DNA of 64,000 nucleotides from Neoarius graeffei (lineage: Eukaryota; Chordata; Actinopteri; Siluriformes; Ariidae). The stretch spans positions 36,921,232 through 36,985,231 of the forward strand of contig NC_083587.1 in NCBI RefSeq assembly GCF_027579695.1, written 5' to 3'. Positions 46,033 through 56,000 of the stretch are shown here, in pieces. The position numbers and the translations under genes were made by a program. How positions within the stretch are numbered: the first letter of the stretch is position 1; every line of letters begins with the position of its first letter. Below the pieces are notes generated by a model that was not told the origin of the DNA, did not search any database, and saw only the letters and a program-made list of their open reading frames with translations.

Positions 46033-46294
46033 GGCAGCACGGTGGTGTAGTGGTTAGCGCTGTCGCCTCACAGCAAGAAGGTCCGGGTTCGAGCCCTGTG
46101 GCCGGCGAGGGCCTTTCTGTGCGGAGTTTGCATGTTCTCCCCGTGTCCGCGTGGGTTTCCTCCACAGTCCAAAGACATGCAGGTTAGGTTAACTGGTGAC
46201 TCTAAATTGACCGTAGGTGTGAATGTGAGTGTGAATGGTTGTCTGTGTCAGCCCTGTGATGACCTGGCGACTTTTCCAGGGTGTACCCCGCCTG
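46033..46294 (+). repeat. SINE S1, truncated at the 3' end (cluster member 4)
   Basis: Head at 46033. It stops at GTGTACCCCGCCT, and the GGAGCTCCGGTTTCCC-type segment is partly deleted (CCTCCACAGTCC). Confidence 0.92.
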
Positions 46295-46389
46295 AGATAT
46301 ATGAAACAGTTATTATGACAATTCATAATTGTGACTTTATCTCATAATTCTGAGATATGTTCTCATTCTTATGACGTAACTTCCTTTTT

Positions 46390-46882
46390 TTTTCCAGGTG
46401 GCGGAAACAGACTTCCGTAGGTTCCCTAAGCGGTTAGCGTATTTATTTAATTGACTTATTTGTACTTTTTAAAACCCCGAATGTCGAAAAGCAGGCACTT
46501 TCCTAATCCGGTGTAATCAGGTTTGGAAAGAAACTTCATCCGGTTGGTTCTCTGGATGAACGGTTCCGTCTAAAACCGTATACGGCGGTGCTAAATAGTG
46601 TGCACGAGCCCGCGGGTGTCGTGCTGTTTTGGCGCACTATTTAGGAAGGTAGTGTGCGGTTTTGAACGTGGATTGAATCGCGTGTCAAACAGCAGCAGCA
46701 GCCGCGTCAAGTCACACTTCCAGCTGGTCAATGTGGCGGTAGTAAGAAGCCGGGGCGTGTTTCGTGATTGGAGTTTTCACACACGCGTGCGGTGGGAAAC
46801 TATTTAAAGATTCTATTTCCTGATGTATAAATCATTATTTGACAAGTAGCTGTGTGAGAATTGAAGTTTGCGATTCGAGAAA
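46390..46882 (+). promoter_or_regulatory. cdv3: cdv3 proximal promoter and 5' UTR, CpG-rich
   Basis: From about 46400 the base composition changes from AT-rich to CpG-rich, with ACTTCCG (ETS-like) near 46410, TTTGGCGC (E2F-like) near 46630 and many CG dinucleotides up to exon 1. No clear TATA box lies close to the ATG. This fits a housekeeping promoter. The transcription start cannot be placed. Confidence 0.5.
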
Positions 46883-47080
46883 ATGGCGGAGGTTGTTGCT
46901 ACAGCCGGCGTGGAAAAGAGTCTCGACGACTTCTTTGCTAAGCGGGATAAAAAGAAGAAGAAAGAAAAGGGGAAAGGGAAAGAAACGGGCCCGGTGAGCG
47001 CCCCGGCCTCGGTGAAGAAGACTAAGAAAGAGAAGGAGAAGTCGGTGAAAAACGAAAACCAGGACGCGACCGTTGAGAAG
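46883..47080 (+). CDS. cdv3: cdv3 coding exon 1
   Basis: Sixty-six codons from MAEVVATAGVEKSLDDFF to ATVEK. The donor is AAG|GTAACA. The exon is GC-rich and lies in the CpG-rich 5' region. It holds the polybasic Lys run typical of the family. Confidence 0.96.
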
Positions 47081-50000
47081 GTAACATCTGTGTGGCCAAA
47101 CTCGTTGAACTGGTGGCTAGCTAGTTAGCTTCGATGCTATGTTCCAGTACTAGGGTTCGGGTCAGGCTAACAGGCTAACCCCGACAAGCTAACAGGCTAA
47201 TTCAGTTAGAAGAAGTGAAAAAGCACTCCGTCCACATGGCGGACAGCTTACTGAGGCGCTCAGCGTGTCCGGGTTGGTGCAGTAACTCCGGCGCTGTCGT
47301 TTATTACTTCTCTGCAGCTTTAAATCCCGCTGATATTGATTTGGGGTGCTGCAGAGTCATCGTGGCGTTTCTGGAGCTTTCGCTAGCTGAGTTAGCAACA
47401 TATTTAGTGAAAGCGTGTGGGCTTCTGAGCTTATTCAGACTCTAACTGCAGTGACTGAAATTGGTACAAATATTTTAACGTGCTGTATTTTTCCTCCCCA
47501 AATAACGGGCACTAATGTTAAAACTGTTAACCAAGGTTAGTTAGCTAGCTAAGTACTATCTGGCTAAAGCTACAATAAACACAATTTCAGGAGAACCTGA
47601 TAACATTTTTTTTCCCTCACACTAAGCGTGTTCAACAACTGTAGCTGGGATTTGACATTCATTGTAAGCTAATTAGTCACTACTGACCTGTTGAGCTATA
47701 ATGTGTAACAAGTTAGTGCTAATGTCAGTGTACTAGATATATTGACACTCAGAATGTCAGGCCTGGGGTTGCCTTGCTCAAGGGCACTTCAGCCATTCCT
47801 GCTGGTTCAGGGACTCGAACTGGTGACCTTTTGGTCCCAGAGCTGCCTGTCTATGAATGATCTAAAACATGAGGTTTTCACACAAGTCCTAAAAGAGAAC
47901 CCAGTTAAACAAATGAGAGAAAAATATTATACGTTGAGGAAAATGATTCAATATTGCATATCTGTGAGTGGCAAAAGTATGTGAACCTTTGTTTTCAGTA
48001 TCTGATGTTTGTGACCGTTTGCGGTAACTGTTGATCAGTCCTGCACACCGGCTTGGAGGAATTTTAGCCCGTTCCTCCGTACAGAACAGCTTCAACTCTG
48101 GGATGTTGGTGGGTTTCCTCACATGAACTGCTCGCTTCAGGTCCTTCCACAACATTTCAGTTGGATTAAGGTCAGGACTTTGACTTGGCCATTCCAAAAC
48201 ATGAACTTTATTCTTCTTTAACCATTCTTTGGTAGAACGACTTGTGTGCTTAGGGTCGTTGTCTTGCTGCATGACCCACCTTCTCTTGAGATTCAGTTCA
48301 TGGACAGATGGACAGATTAGAATTCGCTGGTATAATTCAGAATTCATTGCTCCATCAATGATGGCAAGCCGTCCTGGCCCAGATGTAGCAAAACAGGCCC
48401 AAACCATGATGCTACCACCACCATGTTTCACAGATGGGATAAGGTTCTGATGCTGGAATGCAGTGTTTTCCTTTCTCCAAACATCACGCTTCTCATTTAA
48501 ACCAAAAAGTTCTATTTTGGTCTCATCCATCCACAAAACATTTTTCCAATAGCTTTCTGGCTTGTCCACATGATCTTTAGCAAACTGCAGACAAGCAGCA
48601 ATGTTCTTTTTGGAGAGCAGTGGCTTTCTCCTTGCAACCCTGCCATGCACATCATTGTTGTTCAGTGTTCTCCTGATGGTGGACTCATGAACATTAACAT
48701 TAGCCAATGTGAGAGAGGCCTTCAGTTGCTTAGAAGTTACCCTGGGGTCCTTTGTGACCTCAGACTATTACAGGCCTTGCTCTTGGAGTGATCTTTGTTG
48801 GTCGACCACTCCTGGGGAGGGTAACAATGGTCTTGAATTTCTTCCATTTGTACACAATCTGTCTGACTGTGGATTGGTGGAGTCCAAACTCTTTAGAGAT
48901 GGTTTTGTAACCTTTTCCAGCCTGATGAGCATCAACAACGCTTTTTCTGAGGCCCTCAGAAATCTCCTTTGTTTGTGCCGTGATACACTTCCACAAACGT
49001 GTTGTGAAGATCAGACTTTGATAGATCCCTGTTCTTTAAATAAAACAGGGTGCCCACTCACCTGATTTGTCATCCCATTGATTTGTTTTAGGTCATATTT
49101 AAGCAGAAATAGAAAATTCTCAAGGGTTCACATAATTTCAAGCACCACTGTAACACCTTAGACTGTGTAATGAACCCATATGGCTATTAGGGCTGCAACG
49201 ATCCACTAAGACACCGATTCGATTCATGATTCAGACCCTTTGATTCTGCGACTAAATATAAAAGGACAAACAAACATCAGATTTTAAACTTTTAATTTCA
49301 CAAAATCCCATTGAAATTTGTCTGGAAAGATGAAAACTTTCCAAATGCTGACTTGGCAACAGGATGAGGGTTTTTTTTTGGGGGGGGGGGTAGTTTGATG
49401 TTTGTTTTTTGTTTGAGTGATTTGTCCGCCGGTTGTGGTGTAGCTCCGGACCCAGTTTAGGGTGTCAGTTCCCTCCAGGCTGTGGTTTGCCGTGGGTGAT
49501 GCCTGTGCTCCTAGCTCTGGACTGCAGGGAGCTCGTTGCTCATTTTAACATCGTGTTTGTCCAGCGCTCTGTGCAGTAGTGCTTGGCGTGATGTTCCGAG
49601 TGATCTTGCTCAGTGGCGTCGCGGCGGCTGTACAGGCGGTTTGGGATGTACCAGCGTTCTGCGTGGCAGTGCTTCTATGCTCGCTTTGTGGAGCCATGGC
49701 GTGGTGTTCCGAGTGATGTTGCCCGGCGGCAGATGTGCTGGCGGTGTGGGACTTGTTTTCGTGCGCCTTTTGGTGGGACTGTGGCTGCTACACCATTGGA
49801 ATGACATCCTGACTTCTATTTGGTGGATTTTCTTTTTTTTTCGGGTTCCCTATAATTGTAAAGCGACCTTGGGTTTTGAGAAAGGGGCTATATAAATTGA
49901 ACTTTATTATTAGTAAGTGTAAAATGCTTCAAACAAAATATTTAAAATAAGGATATTTTGGCAACTTAAATTGATGAGTTCCTGAGCATTTGCTGAAATA

Positions 50001-53000
50001 TGTCCTACTAGGAATGGAATACCTTTGCTCAAGGATATTTATCACGTTTTTAAACCCATCGTTCTGTGTGGTCGAGTATGGCCGCATTTCGTGGCTACCT
50101 TGCCTATGATTAGCCTTCGAAATAGTTTTATTTCTAGTTTCATTCAGTTTTGGTCTGTTGACTAGTCAGTCAGTTTTAACTGTCCCTGTGTACCTGGTTT
50201 TACTACGTTCTTAACACTTTGTTTTCAATTCAGCAGCACTTACTTCGTTTACATCCACATTTCTTTTTAAATGATTTGTGAGGTTTGTCGTTGACCCTCC
50301 CTTATGCTTCACATCAACATAACACGTGCGGCATGTTGTCGTTGACCCTCCCTTATGCTTCACATCAACATAACACGTGCGGCATGTTGCAATGTCCTTC
50401 GTGTCTTCTTGAAACCCCAAATGTAGCCAGACTTTCGATTTAAGATGAGACGAAGGATCTTTAAGCTTGGCTTCAGCCATTCTGGTGCCCAGCAACGGCA
50501 TGTAAAGTGTTGGCTACTCTGATTGGACAAGAGCAAGGACCCAAACCAATCAAATTGCACGTTTTATTTAGAAGCAAAGCTGTGCTCCATTCCAGCCAAT
50601 CGCTTTCTCACATCGGTTTAACAATGCAAATGTAATGGTTACACGGTAAAAGTGCATTTATAAGTCAGTAAAAATTGAAATAAAAAATGTCGCCAAATCG
50701 AACCAAAAATACAGCTACGTGGATCGATAATTGGTACAGCAGGTATGAACTCGATTTTCGGTGCACTGTGGTGGATCATTGCATCCCTAATGGTTATGTT
50801 AGAGGAATCCCATTAGGTTATTCCCAGAAGTCAGGGTTTCTGGGTCTCAGCCCAACTCGGTCTCATATACAGGACAAAAGGATAGTTCTTCGGTAACAGA
50901 ATTACATTCTAGGCAAAATGTGGTCGTTTTTATTTATTTTTTTTAGTCGCAGTACTCAAGATAATGGTATTAAAAAAACAAACTCCACACTGTATGGGAT
51001 ATGTTTTGACCCTAAAAAAAGCATAGAACAATTAGCTATGTTTAATTCTGAACACAAAATCTTTTACGAGGAAAGAAGTCAGTAACGGAACGACATCAGA
51101 AAAACTGAACTTTCATTTCTTAAGATTCACATCAAGATTTCTCTAAAGCAGCATTGCTGTTTTTTTTTTTTTTAAATATATGGTTTTCAGTATATTTTTG
51201 CCTTGGATTCCATACTTTAGCAAGATCACTGAGCTGACAAGTTAAGGCAGTTCATAATTTTGGCCTCTCTGCTGAAGAATTGCCCAAAAAGACCTGAAAC
51301 TGACCCACACAGTTCAGGCATTGGAAAGGGTTGCTGTATTTTTTTGTTTCTCAGTCTTTGTGTGCAAAACACTAAATTGTTGGCATGCATTGCGCATCTT
51401 GATTAGCTTATGTTCCAGATGGTTTTGGGTGTTTTGAAGCTCCAGTGGGATGTTTGGGATCCCAGAACTCCTCCCAAAGTAGTGCCTTACTGACCAATGC
51501 ATGGAAGTGTATGACGGGATCGGCCTAGGCAGTATTTTTGTCTCTCAGGATGGTCACGGTGTTGGATTAGGAAATCATAGCGCTATAAATTCTTGCCATG
51601 TCTTGCTCAGGAAACTGGCAACACACTACAACTACAAGTTTGAGCCAGACCAATCATCATTCATGCCCTTGCTTGTTGTCGGGGAAGAGGGTCAAAAGGT
51701 TGTTAATCCTGGTCAAAGAACATGTCCGAGGAGTTGTTTAACTAGGTGAGGGAGTGCAAAAATATTAAAGCTAGATTAGAGGGGCCCAGATTCTTTCCTG
51801 TGATGGGCCAAAAATAAATGTTATGTGAAATTACATTTCCATTAAAATGTATCATTTTATAGAAAATTAATATTTTCAGGTCACTTGCCTTCTTTCAGTC
51901 CTCACAGTTGTACTTTTCGCTTCATAGTGATGGCAGACAAACCACTCTGTCTGTAAATGAGGCAATCTGCTGTCATTCATTTCTTTAAAAATTGGTTATC
52001 TTGCCAGTGTGGGTTTTTTTTTTTTTTTTTCCGGGCTGTTGTGGGGTGTCCCAGATACCACGTTGCTGCTGCTTGATTGTGTCACACTACAAGGCCCATT
52101 CATTGTTCACAATATTCATGTTTGGGCCCAGTGCTGGAAATTTGGCAGCCTGTCAGGCTGTTATTCGTGTAGTCTAATCCTGGCTTTACATAAAACATTA
52201 GAAGCTAAATAGATGGAAATACCATTAAAGTGCCGTGACATAGCAATAAGCCATGCTGATTGGGAGATGCCAGGCAACTTTTTTTCACTCAGTAATCCAG
52301 TGAGCCATGGCAGTCTAGTTATGCTGCAATCAGACTACATGTTTAGCCGGATTCTGACACTTTTTTTGGTGGCCGACAAATTTCTAGCATCAGACTCCTA
52401 TATGAACGATGAACAGGACTTGTAGTGTTACATTGAACAGTGATGTGGCATCTGGGATGCCCATGGATACCCTGAGGAAAAGTATAGCACGTCAGTGTTT
52501 GTGTTTTCTCACTCAGTTTGACCACCCCATGACATGTTCTGCCACAACAACACACAATGCTTCTGTAGCTGATTGACAATTTCTTGACACCCCCCTGATA
52601 ACCAGCAAAGACGTGAACAATGATTGGTCAGGGTCAAACTTGTCGTGTTGCCAGTCTCCCAACCAAAGACATGGCAAGAACTTGTAGTGCTATGATTTTC
52701 TAGTCTGACATGGTGATCGTCCTGAGAGACAAAACTATTGTGTAGCCTGATCCTGGCATATCAGTTTTAGCATTACCTATTGTGAAACATGCATTGAAAT
52801 TGCTGGGCTACTGCAGTCAGATGCTGTACACGTGTATCAAATTTGGTGTGAATAAGCAGAAGCATTGAGGAGATGAGCTTCATCGCCTGTTTGTAATATT
52901 CATTCATTTTTGTAGCCCAGTCATGGCTGAATGGTTTTGAGAATTATCTTTTGTGCAGTCTGTCTGAGGCAAAGTTTGAAGATGCAACAATTTTTTTTTT

Positions 53001-56000
53001 GTGAAGCGCTGATAAAATTTGTATAAGGACCCCCCGCCGAGACTTGCAAAAGCATGTATAGTTATAAAGTGCCACTTATTTTTCCATTGTCCTGTATTAA
53101 TTCACATAATTAGCTTGTCATTTAGGGATTAAATTTAGTTGTAGCGCTTTAGCCTGGGCCTCTGAATTGCATGGAAATGGACTTTCAGTATTGTCAAATA
53201 CAGATGCAACCCTTCTTTCTTTCCCCCCCTCTATTAAACTGATAGAGATGTTGTATTGAGGTGATGTACTGGACAGCACATGCCACCAGAGGCTTAAAAC
53301 ATGCTTTCACCAACACACACTTGCTGGGCATTCATTGGCCTAACGCTTGGTAAAATTTTTTTTTTTTCAAAAATTTATTTTAACAAACACATACTGTCAT
53401 GTATCCTATACCCTGGTGAAATGTCGGGGCAGAATGAGGGGGTAAAAAAACACACACACACCCAAGCCTAACCTTAGGCCTAATTTTGATTGGTTTAGGA
53501 TAAATTTATTTAGACTCAATGTATAAATCCACATTCTCTTATTAGAGCCAGTTTCCTTCACAGAACATGGCAAATTTAGTTTGTATACAGCCTGTGGCAA
53601 TTAGAACAAATTTAGATGTCCTATGGATTACCCAGAAGATACAACTTCATACTCGGCAGTCGGTTTCAGCCTCTTTCCAATTTACTGAAGCAGCATTGTT
53701 TTAAATTTTCCCCAGTCGACTGTGCGTCTTTACTGCTGAAGTCAAAACTTCCTTGGGTCTTTGTAGGAAAAAGGATCTTAATAACGAACATTAGTAGCAA
53801 CATTAATTCTTTAATTCGTGTTAGTGTGATCAATAATTTGCAGTTAATTCCAGCGCTATAACACTTCATGTAAGCCGAGTCAAGTCTCTGAATGTTAATT
53901 GTGCATTTTTAACACTGCTCAAATTGAGTATTTAGAGCTGTGAGTGTAGTGGTGTGACATTTTGCAGTTTATTCCATTTTGCCAAAAAAAACAAGGTGGG
54001 TCAGTGGAGACGTCAATAAGCAGGACCGTGATGAGTTAACGGGCTGACGTTTTATCATCTTTCGCTTTTTCTATCTGCAGGAGGATGAGGAATGGAAAGA
54101 GTTTGAGCAGAAGGAGGTGGACTACAGTGGCCTGAGGCTTCAGGCTCTGCAGATTAAGTAAGGGCCAGATTCTGTTGGGGATGTGAAAGATGCCTCATCC
54201 ATGGTGCATTTTATATTAAACAAACAACCATTATTCTGTATGGTTTTAGCGCTTCATATTGATGCATGCTTTACTTTTTAATAGTATGGTTAACATTATT
54301 TGCATAGAGCTTTAGTTTGTATTTTGACACATGCATCAGCTTTAGGTATTAATAATGTGAATTTCCATATGTCTCAGTGATGAAAAAGAGGAGGAAGAGT
54401 ATGAGAAGGAGGAGGTGGGAGAGGATGGCGAGATCATACTGGTCAGTGGAGATAAAGTATCTGGCCCTTGGAACAAATCTGGACCTCCTCCACCAGCTGC
54501 TCCCGTGGGTGAGTGAACAAACAACAACTTGGCACAGAAAGTAGGAGAGAGCTGGCACAATTGTAACAGTTCTCTAAATGCATACATACAGTACACCTCT
54601 ACAGAGTTCTGCTACAGAGGGTCTCAGACTGTTCATGAAACAAGACTAAAAAAAAAAAGGGGGGGGGGGCTTTTAGTCCAACTTTTGTAAAAGCTTAAAT
54701 GTAAAAAGAAGGGAAGGATTCTATTGTATTATATTAATAAAAAATTGGCTTAAGTATATAATTTACCATTGAGTTAAACAGATTTAATAGTTGACGAGCT
54801 TCTACTTCAGCTGGCGTATAAATGGTTTTGATGCTGCCAGAAATGGTTTTATGAATTTCCTGCATGTATGCATGTTGGCTGAGGGGAGCTTCTTTTCTCT
54901 GTCATGCTCATTTCTGCTACATTAAACACGCTTGAATGTTTCCTTTTTCAAATTTAATGGTTAAAATCTGAAGTTCACTGAAATTTTAATACCCCAGTAT
55001 AGAACATGACACATCCACCACCTGTCATTTAACGCAACCTGAAAGTAAGAGTTGATCCCGGAAATGATGTAAAACGTGGTTTGAGTGCGAATTTATACGG
55101 TTACCATTTTTGATGCTTTGCACACCAAAGATTAGAAGAAATATCTTCAAAGTAACCTTTTCAGTTTGTGCATTGTTCAGGAGAACCCATAAAGTCACCA
55201 TTTTAACCACAAAAATGGACTTTCATGAAGGCCATGTTTAACCTCGAAGTCTTGTTACACTCCTTGACTCGCATCTGTTTAGAGCATCTAGTAGTATCGA
55301 GAGAGGGCACGGGGTGTTTGAGCTGATCTTAAATTAGTCTTAAGAAGGATTGCTAATCTAGGAGTTGGAATGTAGTGCTAACATCATGTGTTTGCCAGGC
55401 TCTCAAACCTAGTGACTTTGTATTGTTAATTTTAAAAACACTAACTGGCTGGAGAGCAGATAAATAAGTAGCATGGCTATGGTTTAAAAAAAAAACCTAG
55501 TAAAGCAATGTTCATTTTTGCAGGCTTTCTGCACTGTTGAGTCAGTTTAATGCATCACTGGTTTTGATCATTAGAGTCTGGGGTATATAGTTCTTCAGCT
55601 TGAAACAGTAAATCCAGAATTTGGACAACTTTTGCTATAGACTTGTTTTTTTTTCTTCTTTTAGCGGTGTGCGCTAATGCGCTCCCTCAGTACCAGATAT
55701 CTATGGTCATAGGTTATGTACTGTATATATTGGAATCACTGAATTGCAGTATTTAGTATGTACCAGGGCTCTAATTGACCATATTTAAGAAATGGTCTTC
55801 CAAGAACATTGTTAGTGGGTGTTAGTTTATTTATTCATTTAAATAAATAAATGAGTTAATTACTGGATCTTTCTCTGAAAGCCCTAAACCTGAAAATCAC
55901 TGAACTAAAGGTAACTGTCTCTTCTATTTTGCAGAGGACAAAGAGGTTTCTGAGTCGAAGCCTGCTGGTGTATATCGTCCCCCTGGGGCTCGGTTAAGTT

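Larger units (their letters stand above)
49188..50789 (-). mobile_element. hAT transposon in cdv3 intron 1, 8-bp target duplication, internally deleted
   Basis: Ends TAGGGCTGCAACGATCC and, inverted, TAGGGATGCAATGATCC. Flanks ATGGCTAT (49180-49187) and ATGGTTAT (50790-50797) differ by one base. It carries a BED-finger transposase start but no catalytic domain. A LINE 3' fragment (49425-49912) sits inside. Confidence 0.85.

Noticed and set aside
46598-46807. Short frame upstream of cdv3
   Set aside because: It lies in the CpG-rich 5' region, shows no family similarity and is probably chance in the 5' UTR or promoter.
47215-47445. Frame of 76 codons in cdv3 intron 1
   Set aside because: It has no recognisable domain and lies in the GC-rich start of the intron; cdv3 splices correctly without it.
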